A DNA stretch of 64,000 bases from Candidula unifasciata (Eukaryota > Mollusca > Gastropoda > Stylommatophora > Geomitridae): positions 458,501-522,500 of the forward strand of contig CAJHNH020005001.1 in the NCBI GenBank assembly GCA_905116865.2, read 5' to 3'. The notes under the pieces are model-generated. The model ran no database searches, was not told where the DNA came from, and was given only the letters and a program-made list of their open reading frames with translations. This document shows, in pieces, positions 32,745-45,537 of the stretch. How positions within the stretch are numbered: position 1 is the first letter of the stretch; the number at the start of each line of letters is the position of its first letter. The position numbers were made by a program, and so were the translations under genes.

Positions 32745-34020
32745 GCAGGCAGCGATGACTAGCAGATACAAAGTCGCACAGGTCAAGGAGTACATGAAGG
32801 TATCGGCAGATGTTAACCTTCCATTGCACAAAGTTATAAGTAAAGTAAAGATCCCTTTTCACGCCTTTGGGCGCATCGGGCATATGGGCAGAGCGTCCCA
32901 TATTTTTACAGACCATCAGCGCTCTGTGGGTAATGTGGTCAGCATTACGCCGGCTGTCTTTACTTTCCCAGGACAGCCCATCCTGGTACCCATTTTAGGC
33001 TGGGTCGACCTGCGACGTCCCCATACCACGACAAAAATCCACGCAGCCTGCAGTGGGTTTCGATCGCGGTATGCTGGCTTACGAGTCGGACTTGCAACGC
33101 CTTAGCCACGGACGCGCACAAAGTTATACACGACAAAAAATGAACGCGTCTCAAAAGAGGCCGCTCTTGGATGTCAAAGGCTGATGATTTAATCCAGCAG
33201 GTATGTGACTTGGACGTGATCTGTCACGGGGAAGAATGGATGAATACACCAGTAGACATGCATGGCATCTCTAAGGTTGTCATCACACTCGCAAGGTACT
33301 GCAGGGATCAAATTCCCGCGGCCATGGACCCAGAAGTAAGGGAACCTATAGATCAGCATTCAGACCAAGAAGATATCGTCATCTACACGTCTGGATCTGT
33401 GAAGCGCGGATCAAGGTCAGCATGGGCATACACAGCGCAAAGAAGGGGGGAAACAATACAGGAGGACAGCGGCGCTTACCAGACAACCACGTCTAGCATG
33501 ACCATGGAAATAGCCGCTGCCTCTAGAGCTTTAGCAAACCGCCAGACAGGCAGTTATTGTATGAGCTTCATGAACATGCTCCAGAAGATAACAACAGGCG
33601 AAATGCGTTCTGAATGGGTAGAAAGCATTAGAAAATCGTGCTTAACCTCCCTCCCCTGGATCTACACACCCTGTCATGCGGGCGTAAAGGGTAATGAGCG
33701 AGCAGACCAACTGGCAAGCACTGCACTAAGAAATGTGGGCAGAAGCATGGACAGAGCAGATATCGTCAAAGCTAATTGGATTGGGCTAGTAGATAATGAG
33801 GAATCCCAGACACTAACACGATTGCGTGACATAGTAGTAAAGCACGGTGAAGCACGTCCATGCCGTCTTCGAGATAGAAGACATTATAATCAGCTTCTCA
33901 TGGGAACAATTAATAGAAGTACTTTGGAGTAGCTGCTGCATCGGAGGACTGAGCATGAATAAGAATGCCCGGTGTGCAGTGACGTCGATTGTTATAACAT
34001 AACAAAACAAGATCGACTAG
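32745..34020 (+). pseudogene. LINE-C remnant encoding RNase H, interrupted by a SINE
   Basis: Coding sequence starts upstream of the SINE (YKVAQVKEYMKVSADVNLPLH) and resumes at 33129. The RNase H domain reads DIVIYTSGSVKRG, AWAYTA, SSMTMEIAAASRALA, LPWIYTPCHAGVKGNERADQLAS, and a tail with RLRD, NQLLMGT and CPVCSDVDC. Compared with the usual TDGS, ME, DS and RAD residues, the first Asp is Ser, the third (DS) is lost in a rearranged SFMN stretch, while Glu and the last Asp remain. In-frame stops at 33930 and again before CPVC truncate the tail. It was once the C-terminal part of a LINE polyprotein that degrades the RNA strand after reverse transcription. It is inactive now. Confidence 0.85.
32839..33115 (-). 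mobile_element. SINE type 1b inserted in LINE-C, 13-bp TSD
   Basis: Near-identical to 3328-3610 in the same orientation. Perfect 13-bp duplications GCACAAAGTTATA lie at 32826-32838 and 33116-33128. Removing the SINE and one duplication rejoins the LINE-C reading frame across the site. Confidence 0.93.
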
Positions 34021-34149
34021 CAGGTAGAAAGGCACGCAGACAGAAAACAAAACCAAAACAAACACACACACAAATACATCTAGCTTGACCCCTGTTTGAC
34101 TTCAAATTCTTGATTTTTCAAGACGGTCTGCCTCTCTGACGGCATTCAG

Positions 34150-34590
34150 TTTACATTTGCTTGCCCAATTTCCCAACAGTCCCAACTGTCAGTATTTTTG
34201 CCTGTTCATATTCCTTACAGCACCAGTCAGTATTTCTGCTGTTCACTCTACCACGAGTCCCATTGGAATGTTTTTCTGCTTGTTCATTTTCCACAAACAC
34301 CCATCAGTCAGTTTTTATGATTGTTCACTTTCCCAACAGCCCTCATCACTTCAGTATTTTTGGTGTTCAGTTTCACAACAGCCACAGTCAGTCAGTATTT
34401 CAGCTGTTCACAATCCAAACAGCTCTCGTCACGTCAGTATTTCAGCTGTTCAGTTTCACCAAAACTCCCATCAGTCAGTATTTCTGCTGTTCACAATCCC
34501 AACAACCCCCATCAGTCAGTCTTTCTGCTGTTCACATTCCCAACAGCACCCATCAGTCAGGATTTCTGCCTGTTCGCTTCCTCTGTCATC
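34150..34590. repeat. About 41-bp minisatellite
   Basis: About 10 copies containing CAGTCAGTATTTCTGCTGTT and CACATTCCCAACAGC. Copies differ by 10-20 percent by eye. Open frames in all three phases are by-products. Confidence 0.92.
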
Positions 34591-35149
34591 AGCATATTCT
34601 GGAACAGAAACCGGATCTTTATCAACAGTTATCTCCTCGCTGGTCGTTTCCCCAACCGATGCTGTTCTTTGTCAGAATGTCCAGTTCCCAGTTATGTCCT
34701 CACCAGGCATCCCTCGGGGTTTCTAACCCTCTAGATAGGCCTGTTGCAACCAACAGTTTCGTTTCCCACCTACTCAAGATGCATCAACATGACGAGAACC
34801 GTCCAGTTTGGTGCAAGTCAGCAGTACTCTCTGTAAGTTGTTTTCTCTCAGTCTGTCTTCATTATTCTTGTTATATGTTTATTGTGCCCTCGTTTAATCC
34901 TCGGTAACACCATGAGCAGGAAACCTCTAGGTTAATGTCTCGCAGATGAGCCGGGAAACTAACTTCAACACAGATTACTTGTGACGTGTTTACTTGTAGA
35001 GTTCAGCTTTGAAAATATAACTGTAACAACACAAGAAGTTTTTCTCGTGTGATAAATAAACAAATATTGATTGTTACTTGTTCAGCACACAATTAACTAC
35101 CATTAAGAAAGCAGTAAAATAAATTTATTCTGTCGGCAACACTCAAGCA
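34591..35149. other. No feature recognised
   Basis: Unassigned, without domain-bearing open frames. Confidence 0.35.
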
Positions 35150-35450
35150 TGGGACAACCTAGATGTTTTGAAAGAGCCGAGTGTCTGAAGACAGCTTATC
35201 ACAAACATCAGAAAGCGACAGTCTTAACTTTTGGGTCATGTTGTGAGAAGAGGGAAAATGGACCATGCTGTGACCACTGGAAAGATTTGTGAAGAGACAG
35301 AAGAAGACAGAGCGAGCAGATTCTTGGCAGCCTTTTTTTCATGACAAGCAGGCGTGTCAACACAGGAACTGATACACGCAGTTTCGTATCGCTGATTGTG
35401 AAGAGACATGATCGCCCACACCAATCGGCAAGGCACTTGATGATGTTGCA
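35150..35450 (+). mobile_element. LINE-D 3' fragment
   Basis: Matches 40050-40150 at 'gatgttttgaaaga' and 'cttatcacaaacatcagaa', and 1-215 over 'ggtcatgttgtgagaag' to 'ggcaaggc'. Ends at 'ttgatgatgttgc'. Frames are broken. Confidence 0.7.
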
Positions 35451-35764
35451 TACTTCATGAGTCTAAACATACGAGGAACAAACATGTAACATCCCCGTGT
35501 TAATGACCAAACGTCATTCACTAGACTGAATGCGCTATCTCCTTTACTGTAGTACATGACAGGTACAGGTACTAAAAGAAACTTCTCACAGATCGCTGCA
35601 CAGAATCAGAACTAGACAAGAAGCTAGACACCTCACATCATAACTGCGTGGTCTATCGCACCAAACGTCGGCGTCTGCGGCTGAACCCGCCTCTAATTCA
35701 AAGATACTCGGTTTAATTTAAACTACGGGGATCTGACATCAGACAACTTTGCGTTGATTTCAAC

Positions 35765-35882
35765 AATGACATGGGCAATGGCAAACTACTCAATAAAACA
35801 GTACCAAATCAAATGACGGACAGTAAACAAATTGCTGGGCTTAGTTCGGCAACGTCCAGTAAAGGATAAGCAACTAACCAGT
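35765..35882 (+). mobile_element. SINE type 2 body fragment
   Basis: Carries 'gggcaatggcaaactact' and 'aacgtccagtaaaggataag', diverged from 57510-57741. An 18-bp or longer insertion is seen in the middle. The head is not recognisable. Confidence 0.6.
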
Positions 35883-36521
35883 GCCTAATTAAACCGTTAA
35901 GCACATCAAGCACGCGCTCAGGGCATCACAAGGAGAGAGGCAGGACAGAAACCGCCAGTTGCCTTGGGGCTCAGTGTTGATTTTCTCCATTGAAATGTAT
36001 TCAAAATCCCACCTGAACAAAAAGGCAGGCTGGACACCTACCTCTGATAAATATAAAACGATTCTTTACACAACATTAGTTTTGGGAATTTATAAAATAC
36101 TCTGCAATTTAAGAAAAAGTGAGAGAGAAAGTTTTAAATATAAATAAAGTGGAAGTATACAAAAAAGACACAATTTTCCATGTTATTGTAAGTTGTTGCT
36201 GTTTCAGTTCGATAAATAACAATTTTATTTTATTAATTAGTATAGTCTACATTATGAATTACACACACACGCACACACATGGACACAAAGGAGCATATAG
36301 AACCCACGCAACTCTGTGTATGTCAAGTGACCATTTAGATTTGTTCATGGGAGTGCTTGTCGTACGATCCTCAGCACACTGGTTTGCCCAGGATCCCTTA
36401 CTGCTGATAAGACGGTACTGGAAAAGGAGAGTGCGGGGCGGAACCAAAATATTTTAAATAGGGGAAGAGGGGCATCAAAATCTGTGAAGGGCTCAGGGCA
36501 TTAACAGGTCTCCAACCAGCC
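35883..36521. other. No feature recognised
   Basis: Unassigned, with a short CA repeat at 36261-36282. Confidence 0.35.
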
Positions 36522-36533
36522 CCCCCCCCTCTC

Positions 36534-36564
<31 letters not shown>

Positions 36565-36572
36565 CCCTCACT
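36522..36572. repeat. C run and (CT)n microsatellite
   Basis: Nine C followed by CT repeats. Confidence 0.95.
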
Positions 36573-36819
36573 CACACGTCTTCACTTCCTTAACACAGTG
36601 TATCCTGTCGGCGACTGTATAATTAATTCTCTTTTATCTTGAGCAAGTTTGTCAAAACCTAATTGCTTATTTACATTTGACTGTAATGACCTCTGTATGT
36701 TCTCAATGTCCCTGCCTTATTTCTAGACGTGTTCATTTGGCAGATCTCACTAGAGACAAGTTCAACTGGTGGAAGTCGCTGGCGGACCACAAACACAAAA
36801 CCTTTAATTAGGAACAAGA

Positions 36820-37400
36820 TCATCATAGATTATTCATCGCTGAAGTCTGCACAGAAGACAGTGGGCGATGTTAACAGACAGTCAGATGATAACAGACAGT
36901 CAGATGATAACAGACAGTCAGATGTTAACAGACAGTCAGATGTTAATAGACAGTGAGATGTTAACAGTGAGATGGTGAGACAGGAACAATATCACCTTAC
37001 ATTATTCATCGCTGAAGTCTGCACAGGAGACAGTGGGCGAAGTTAACAGACAGTGAGATGTTAACAGACAGTGAGACGTTTACAGACAGTGGGATGTTAA
37101 CAGACAGTGGAATGTTAACAGACAGTAAGATGTTTACAGACAATTCGATGTTGACAGTGATATGTTAACAGTGAGATGTTAACAGACAGTGAGATGTTAA
37201 CAGTTAGATGTTAACAGTGAGATGTTAACAGTGAGATGTTAACAGTGAGATTGTAACAGTGAGATATTAAAAGTGAGATGTTAACAGACAGTGAGATACT
37301 AACAGTGAGATGGTAACAGTGAGATAGTAACAGTGAGGTGTTAACAGTGAGATGTTAACAGTGAGATGTTAACAGACAGTAAGATGTTAACAGCTGAGCC
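36820..37400. repeat. Composite minisatellite, 13- and 18-bp units
   Basis: Units GTTAACAGTGAGAT and GTTAACAGACAGTGAGAT alternate. A longer leader (TTATTCATCGCTGAAGTCTG, then GACAGTGGGCGA) appears twice, at about 36828 and 36997, so the array was itself duplicated or re-initiated. Confidence 0.93.
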
Positions 37401-37639
37401 AGCCGTGTCAGACAAGTGATGCAATCATTTTAAAAAGTAGATGGTTGAATCCGTCATTGCACGGTTTCTTTGTGCCAAATCTGCTGGCTAAAAATTGCCA
37501 ATTGCACCAAAACGAGTGGCTTTCGCCAGTACTCTAGTACCCGTTAAAGTTGTTAGGCGGGAAAGAGAAGAGAACACACACACACAAAAGGGGGCGGGGG
37601 AGTGGGTCGGAGTGGAGAGATTGGTGTCCTCGATTATTA

Positions 37640-37990
37640 ACAATTGCGTACTATTGAACTCTAGTGCTGATGGAAGATTGTTGAAGGGGTGGGAGCGGTT
37701 GTGCACGAGTATAAGAAATTGGGGATCTATAGCACTCTAGCATTGATGGAAGATTGTTGAAGGGGTGGGAGCGGTTGTGCACGACTATAAGAACTTAGGT
37801 GCCATTGAACTCTAGTGCTGAAGAAAGATTTTTCAGGGATGGGAGCGGTTGCGCACGAGTAAAAGAACTTCGGTGCTATTGAACCTTAGTGTTCATGAAA
37901 GAGTGTTGAAGGGGCTGGAGCTGTTATGTTACGAGTAAACGAACCTGGGTGCCAATGAACTCTAGTGCTAACGGAAGACTGTTGATGGGG
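37640..37990. repeat. About 76-81-bp satellite, 5 copies
   Basis: Each copy holds 'gaactctagtgctgatggaa', 'gattgttgaaggggtgggag' and 'gcacgagtataagaa'. The 3' copies are more diverged. Confidence 0.92.
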
Positions 37991-39044
37991 TATTGAGAAA
38001 ATAATCTACATTTATAATGGTAAACCCTACCAGGGCACGAACATAAAGCGTTAAAAAAATCAGCACATTGTGTGGAGGTAATTTCTCCAGAAGCCCAGAA
38101 AGATTAAATAAACAAATCACGTTCAATACCGGCAAACCACAAGCAGGCATCGGCGCGTGATCCAAGTGCTCAATTATTCTGTGGAAATGAGGAATTTCCC
38201 TCGTCTCTTGTCAAGGCTTCGGACAGCAGACGACCCTGAAAACTATTGCAGAAACACAGTACTGAAAGACCTGGCATCTAATCCGTTCCTTGACACCCCT
38301 CCTACATTAAAATCTACTCCCAAAACAACTGTAATATCGGTACCAGGCACGCGTCCAAGTTGGTCTTCTGATAGTTGGCCCATCTGTGGTAATCGGCTCG
38401 TTAATTTATCGTTTCGTACTGACTTATACTATCTACTTGTCTGTTTTGCTCTAGGAGCCAGTAGAAAGATAACATTACAGTAAAACTTAGATTAACCGTT
38501 ACCGCCCGGAACATGGCTCTGATGGATAGCAGAATAGACGGATAACAGAAATCGCATATTACATATGTAAAGTAATGTGATTTTACTGCCGGTTTAGAAC
38601 GAAAATGAAAATAAAATATTTAAAAAGGTAATAATGCGTTCATATTATATTTAATGTTACAAAATGATCAATGCAAACTCAAATATAAGAGTAGTAATAT
38701 ACATAAATGTATTGTAATACTATTATCCTACGTTACTTTAAAACAATCTTTCACCTCTTTGTGTGTATTTGAAGATTGAGCTTTCTGTGCCACGATGTTG
38801 CGTAGCTGACTCAGAACTAGGATCTGTGCTGCATTTGTCTCCTCTTGCATTTTACCTTTTTTTCCAAGACGATGACGGAAAACAACTGACATTGAGAAAG
38901 TCACGGTTAATCGAAGTTTCAGTGAACATCTAAAACCTGCTAGGAGTATGTCCCATCCAACCGCGACTTTCTCCACACACAATTTTTATGCAGTTATTTT
39001 CTGCAGTCTTCCTTTTACTGGTTCCCACGTTTAAGGCTCTTTAG
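37991..39044. other. No feature recognised
   Basis: AT-rich and unassigned. The 108-residue open frame at 38157-38483 has no recognised domain. Confidence 0.35.
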
Positions 39045-39778
39045 AAATCTATAATGCTACACACCTAGAAGCCTAAACATCTATAACGCTACACATCTAG
39101 AATCCTATGCATCTATAACGTTACACATCTATAACGCTACACATCTGTACGCTACATATCTATAACGCTAAATATCTATAACGCTACACATCTATAACGC
39201 TACACACACATAACGCTAAACATCTACAACGCTACACATCTATACCGCTACATATCTATAACGCTATAATCTAGAACCGTACACATCTATAACGCTACAC
39301 ATCTATAACGCTACACATCTATAACGCTACACATCTATTTACGCTACACATCTATAACGCTAGGCATCTATAAAGTTACACATCTATAACGCTACACATC
39401 TATAACGCTACACATCTAAAACGCTACACATCTAAAACGCTACACATCTATAACGCTACACATCTATAACGCTACACATCTATAAAGTTACACATCTATA
39501 ACGCTACAATCTATAACGCTACACATCTATAACGCTACACATCTATAACGCTACACATCTATAAAGTTACACATCTATAACGCTACACATCTATAACCCT
39601 ACACATCTATAACCCTACACATCTATAATGCTACACATCTATAACGCTACAATCTATAACGCTACACATTTATAACGCTACACATCTAGAACGCTACCCA
39701 TCTATAACGCTACATATCTAGAACGCTAGAGATCTAGAACACTAAACATCTACAGCGCTACACATCTATAACCCAAGC
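39045..39778. repeat. 16-bp minisatellite
   Basis: About 45 copies of ACACATCTATAACGCT with scattered single-base changes and a few 15-bp units. Confidence 0.97.
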
Positions 39779-39779
39779 G

Positions 39780-40150
39780 CATGGGTAACAGTTGACGGAA
39801 GATGTATTACAGAGATAAAGAACAGAATAGGCTGGCTAAAATTGCATTTGATACAATGAAGAACATTTTATGCAATAAATCCACGGCATGGGAGTTTAAG
39901 AGGTGTTCTCGCGTGCTAAATAGAACTAGTGTTAACATATGGCTGTGAATTCTGGACAATCAATAAACAGGCCGAACAATTTCTTGAGGCCTCGGAGGTT
40001 TGATTTTACAGAACAATCCTTAGAATTACATGGACAGCCAAAAAGAGAACCCCAGATGTTTTGAAAGACTCGAGTGCCTCGAAGAATCGTTATCACAAAC
40101 ATCAGAAGGAGACAGTGATGATTGTTATCAGATACTGTGACAGACATCAG
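39780..40150 (+). mobile_element. LINE-D 3' fragment
   Basis: Broken frames recall RDKEQNRLAKIAFDTMKNI, NIWL.ILDNQ, then FERLECLEESLS. It matches the complement of 28140-28278 over 'aacatatggctgtga' to 'caatttcttgaggcctc'. A type-2 SINE is inserted at its end and a few bases may continue beyond 40394. Confidence 0.75.
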
Positions 40151-40161
40151 TGACAGCTATA

Positions 40162-40393
40162 TGGTTAGTTGCGTATCCTTTACAGGACGTTGCAGAACCA
40201 ACCCTAACAGCCCCTGGCTGTTGTGTGGTTTCTCTAGGCAAATTTACGTCCAGTAGTTTGCCATTGCTCTCGTGACAGCCGGCCCCCTGATACCACTGTC
40301 AAAACCAACGCAAGGCGCATGGCCGGCAGCTGGGATCGAACCCGGCACCCCGGTATTACGAAGCTTTCGCATCGACTTAGCCACAGAGCCGAC
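40162..40393 (-). mobile_element. tRNA-derived SINE, type 2, 10-bp TSD
   Basis: Minus-strand head with a GTCGGCTCTGTGGCTAAGTC-like A-box region and B box GGTTCGATCCC, then 'ggcaaactactggacg' and 'aggatacgcaacta'. Direct repeats GACAGCTATA at 40152-40161 and 40394-40403. The insertion target is LINE-D. Confidence 0.88.
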
Positions 40394-40403
40394 GACAGCT
40401 ATA

Positions 40404-41688
40404 CAGGAGACCAATAAACACGAAACTGGACACAAGGCAGTACAGACATATTAAACATGGAAACATGTTTGTGGAATTGAGGGACAGCCGAGAGCTGTCC
40501 TGTCAGGCTGGCTTGTGGGCAATGATCTACAGTTCACTGGCTACTGATGATGTCCAGGCCTGATGGTATTTGGAGACCATTGACAGCTATTACATGGGAA
40601 CAAGTCAGTTATTCGCAGTGTCATCTTCCTAGCAAACGGACGGACCCCTATTTGCTCCGTTCCTGTGCCACACATAATGTCCATCATTGTAACTTGAAGA
40701 AAGAACTGAAACAGACTGCAGTGTTAGCAAAATGCTATAGCATACACACGCAATCAATGCATAACACAGCTGTCAGAAGTGCCAACACAAACCGTGTGAC
40801 ATAAGAAAAACAGTTCATCGTATATGGAAGCAGCAGTTGTAACTTATCAGTAGTTGCACACGCGATTAATCACACAACGCGCCATCAGTTCTGTGGCAAC
40901 AGGCCATTCACTGGATCTATAGTTCACACACAAACCACTGGCAAAGTGAAACACGGCATTGCAGCTGATAAAACCGGCGTACAGAAGCGGAAGCTCAGTC
41001 ATGAAAACCAAGTTGATGGACACGTGAGAAAAAGGAACAACTGAGTGATATAACACGATCACATGACTTGTTCGATGCCACTCTTAAACAAACTAACTGA
41101 TGTTAATAATGATCACGACGGTGGTAATGATGATGATGGAAGAAATCAGTGTATTATTATCACTAATTTACAAATTCAGACTTACACATTCGACTCCTTT
41201 ATTGCATCCCGGTTGCACAAGGCGAGATGTTATCCAAGCACAGGTTCCACACAACAATGGGAAGTTTGCAGAAATACCCACCAACACTAACTTGTCCCCA
41301 GCTGCTAGGGTGACATATCACCTGGGTATTTGGAATGACATTTTGAAAGAGCTAAAACTGGAGGATAATTAACACGAGAGCCAGCGACACGGGGCTACAG
41401 ATCCCGTAGAATCCCTTCGGGGAAACACTGATCGCAGCAGAAATTACCGCTGGTCTGCTGGGACTTTCCCTGGGTCTGGGAATAGTCAAAGACCACCTAA
41501 CTTGTGACATTGTTTCAGACACTAGGATTTACACTTCTGGTGTTTCACGAGAACATCGGTGACTGTCTGAGGATTGTCCGCGATGTTTATGTTTCCCATT
41601 GTGTCTTCGCTTTCCATAATTAGTGGAGGTTTAAGTGTGTCTGTGTTCTATCTTCGGGCAAGAATCTGTTAGGATGCTTACATCGTTA
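40404..41688. other. No feature recognised
   Basis: About 1.3 kb of unassigned, non-tandem sequence. Short open frames only. Confidence 0.35.
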
Positions 41689-42690
41689 GCTCAGTCCGCT
41701 TTCGGTGGTTCTTCTCTACTCCAGCATCAGTCCACGTGTTTACCTTATTAACTCAGTCATCACTCTAGGATCTATCTCTGCCCCAGCGTCAGTCTATCCG
41801 TCTAACTCATTATCTCAGTCAAAATTCTAGGATACATATCTGTCAAAGCGTCAGTCTATCTGTGTACCACATTAACTCAGTCATCACTCTAGGATCTATC
41901 TCTGCCCCAGCGTCAGTCTATCTGTATACCACATTAACTCAGTCATCACTCTAGGACCTACCTCTGTCAAAGCGTCAGTCTACCTGTGTACCACATTATC
42001 TCAGTCATCACTCTAGGATCTATCTCTGCCCCAGCGTCAGTCTATCCGTCTAACTCATTATCTCAGTCACAATTCTAGGACCTATATCTGCCCCAGCGTC
42101 AGTCTTTCTGTTTACCTCATTATCTCGGTCATCATTCTATGACCTATCTCTGCCCCAGCGTCAATATGTTTACCTCATTATCTCAGTCATCACCTCTGTC
42201 CTAGCGTCAATCTGTTTACCTCATTATCTCAGTCCCCATTTTAGGACCCATCTCTGCCCTAGCGTCAGTCTATCCTATCTCATTATCTCAGTCCCCATTC
42301 TAGGACCTATCTCTGCCCTAGCGTCAGTCTATATACCTCATTATCTCAGTCCCCATTCTAGGACCTTTATCTGCCATAGCGTCAGTCTATCCTACCTCAT
42401 TATCTCAGTCCCCATTTTATGACCTACCTCTGCCCCAGCGTCAGTCTATCATACCTCATTATTTCAGTCCCCATTTTATGACCTATCTCTGCCCTAGCGT
42501 CAGTCTTTCCTACCACATTATCTCAGTCCCCATTTTATGACCTATCATTGCTCTAGCGTCAGTCTATCCTACCTCATTATCTCAGTCCCCATTTTATGAC
42601 CTATCATTGCTCTAGCGTCAGTCTATCCTACCTCATTATCTCAGTCCCCATTCTAGGACCTGTCTCTGCCCTAGCATCAGTCCCAAAGCT
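41689..42690. repeat. About 59-63-bp satellite
   Basis: About 16 copies with CTCATTATCTCAGTC, CATTCTAGGACCTATCTCTG and CCAGCGTCAGTCTAT. Left copies carry TCATCACTCTAGGATC, right copies CCCCATTTTATGACC, so two variant blocks sit side by side. Confidence 0.94.
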
Positions 42691-43374
42691 TACCCACGTT
42701 TGTGAGTCCATCGCTCTGCCTGTTTCTATTCTATATCTGAACATCATAGCCACTGTTTATCTTGTTATTCCACTCTGGTTGAAGTCAGTATCTAAATGTA
42801 CAAACGTCTCTGATTATCTTCTACACACATTGCACTTCACTTTCTTTTCGCCACAATACCATGATTGTATCTTCACTTTTAGCACCTAGCAAAGACGTAA
42901 ATGTTCGCACAAAATATTAACGGATCACATAGAACTGTTCTGGGTGAAAACTAGGTTATGTAAGTAATTTTTCTTTATTAACATGACACGTCACGCTAAT
43001 TTCACGGCGCCAGGTATATTATGATTTGTATTTTTCATAATCTAAGCACTTGGCGTATTTTTTTAAGGCTATTGTTTATATTTTGAGAACTATCTATTTC
43101 TAGTGTCATTTCTCAATTTCCTCCCCCCCCCCCCACACCCCCCCCCCCAATCATCATCCTACTTGCTAATTCTGCTCCTTCTGCTCCTCCTGATCTCCCT
43201 GCTGCTGCTTCTTTTTCTTTCTTAAGGTTCTTCTCCTTCTTCTTTCTTTCTTCCTTCTTTCTTCTTCTTTTTTATCCACGATTGCTAAAAATGCCATAAC
43301 GTTCAGTCAGAATGTGCAGTCGATACAATGATTTATAAAAAAAAAGCAGTTCTTTTCACGCACCCTAGAAACAT
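42691..43374. other. No confident feature
   Basis: Unassigned. Includes a C run at 43122-43149 and TTC-rich sequence at 43200-43270. Confidence 0.35.
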
Positions 43375-44025
43375 ACGATTGCCTTCTAAACTTCCTCCTT
43401 GTTCTCTGCCCCTTGTCCTCTCGCCTTCGTCCCCTAGCCTTGCCCTCTTCCCCTTGTCCTCTCGCCTTTGTCCCCTAGCATTGTCCTCTTCCCCTTGTTC
43501 TCTTCCCCTTGATCCCTCCCCTTGTCCTCTCTCCCTTGTCCTCTCTCCCACTTGTCCTCTCCCACTTGTCCTCTCCCCCTTATGCTCTCTCCCGTGTCCT
43601 CTCTCCCTTGTCCTCTCTTCCTTGTCCTCTCCCCCTGTCTTCCCTACCATGTCTTCCTTCCCCATTGTCTTCTCCCCTTTGTGCTCTCTCCTTGTGCTCT
43701 CCCCTTGTGCTCTCTCCCTTGTGCTCTCTCCCTTGTCCTCCCCCTGTCCTCTCTTCCTTGTCTTCTCTCCCCTTGTTCTCTCTCCATTGTCCTCTCCCCC
43801 TTGTGCTCTCTCCCTCGTCCTTTCTTCCTTGTCATCTCCCCCTGCCTTCCCTACCATGTCTTCCTTCCCCCTGTCTTCCCTACCATGTCTTCCTTCCCCC
43901 TTGTCTTCTTCCCCTTGTCCTCTCCCCCTTGTCCTCTCCCCCTTGTCATCTCCCCCTTGTCATCTCCCCCTTGTCATCTCCCCCTTGTCATCTCCCCCTT
44001 GTCATCTCCCCCTTGTCATCTCCAT
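43375..44025. repeat. C/T-rich minisatellite, 14-15 bp
   Basis: Built on CTTGTCCTCTCCCC with variants (CTTGTGCTCTC, CTTGTCATCTCCCC at the right end, TTCCCTACCATGTC). One strand is nearly pure pyrimidine. Leu/Ser/Pro-rich frames are artefacts. Confidence 0.95.
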
Positions 44026-44440
44026 GAACTGTGGAAAAAAAATGAAAATCTCTACAATAATTTTAACAGCACAGAAAAAGTCTGCTCATAGAAACTGATA
44101 CATATCGAAGCTAGATGGAGATAGATAAACAGGCAGACATACAGGCCGGCAAGGCGAAGGAACATAAGTGTAGAATATCCGGGGACTGCAGACAACTGTA
44201 ACCTCAGCCTGAGTGGAACAGAGAAGCATTGAAATAAAGGCTGACTGAGCATCAAGTGGTCACCTGTAGCCTCTAAGCAACATCAAGATGTCGACATCTA
44301 CCTGTAGTCAGGTGAACTCCACACTTTCAGGTATCCCACCCCTATCTCTACAGTTACAGCTTTACCGCCTCCCCCCCCCCCCAACCACCACTAGACTCCC
44401 CCCCCCCCTCCCCCTAGTGCTCTAGCTCTACATGATAACA
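44026..44440. other. No feature recognised
   Basis: Unassigned, with C runs at 44371-44382 and 44399-44408. Confidence 0.35.
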
Positions 44441-45060
44441 TACTGCCACAGTCAAGTAACAGAGTTAAGGAATCATATTCAGTCAAGTAACACAGTCAAA
44501 TAACACAGTCAAGTAACAGTCAGCCAAACAACACAGACAAGTAACTGTCAGTCGAACAGCATAAAGTCAGGTAACACAGTCAAGTAAGAGAGTCTAGTAA
44601 CACAGTCAAGTAACATAGTCATGTAACACAGTCAAGTCAAACAGTCAGTCCAGCAACACAGTCAAGTAACACTCAGTCAACTAACATAGCCTAGTAGCAC
44701 AGTCAAACAACAGAAAGTGAAGTAACACAGTCAAGTAACACAGTCAAGTAACACAATCAAGTAACAGTCAGTCGAGCTACACAGTCAAGTAACACTGTCG
44801 AGCAACACAGTCAAGTAACACTATCAAGTAAGACTGTCAAGGAACACAGTCAGTCAATGAACACAGTCAGTCAAGGAACATAGTCAGTCAAGGAACACAG
44901 TCAGTCAAGGAACACAGTAAGTCAGGGAACACAGTCCGTCAAGTAACACATTCAGTCAAATAACACATTCAGTCAAATAACACATTCAGTCAAGCAACAC
45001 AGTCAAATAACACATTCAGTCAAGTAATACAGTCAAGTAACAGTCAGTCAGTTACCGTCC
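44441..45060. repeat. 13-bp minisatellite with 17-bp variants
   Basis: Unit ACACAGTCAAGTA. Many copies carry an extra CAGT, giving ACACAGTCAGTCAAGGA. Irregular, with frequent substitutions. Confidence 0.92.
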
Positions 45061-45525
45061 TTCAAAGACCTGTGTAAAGCTTATCCCCCTATTGGTCATA
45101 GTTTGCTGCTTGTACAAAGTTTATAGACCAGCTGTCACTCGATGACTATGTGATCTGTATCACACCGGATGCCTTTATTTCTCCGAACAATTCTTAGCAT
45201 CATTGCTAGACCGAGTGAAGAGCTGGCTTTTCAGAATAGCCGTCTTATTAGGGATTTAAAAGTATAACCGATGAACTCCTTTTGAAGTTCAAACCCGAAT
45301 CTATGAAACGCGAGTCTATGGCTTCAGTGTTTGTTATTTAAAACAAAAAGCGCTGAAAGGATTTTAAAATAAAACTTGTGTGGTTTTACAGGCTCATCCT
45401 TTATTATTTCTTTTACTGAAAACTAAACAATATATTCCCATCATCCATTTATTTAAAAGGTGTTTATATTTTAAAGTTGTCTGATATATTTAAAAGGTGT
45501 TTATATTTTAAAGTTGTCTGGCATA
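45061..45525. other. No feature recognised
   Basis: AT-rich, unassigned. A short duplication ('atttaaaaggtgtttatatt', twice at about 45452 and 45488) is present. Confidence 0.4.
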
Positions 45526-45537
45526 AGCTGGTGTAGT

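Noticed and set aside
43328..44098. 256-residue Ser/Leu/Pro-rich frame
   Set aside because: C/T-rich minisatellite. Overlapping frames of similar length exist in other phases.
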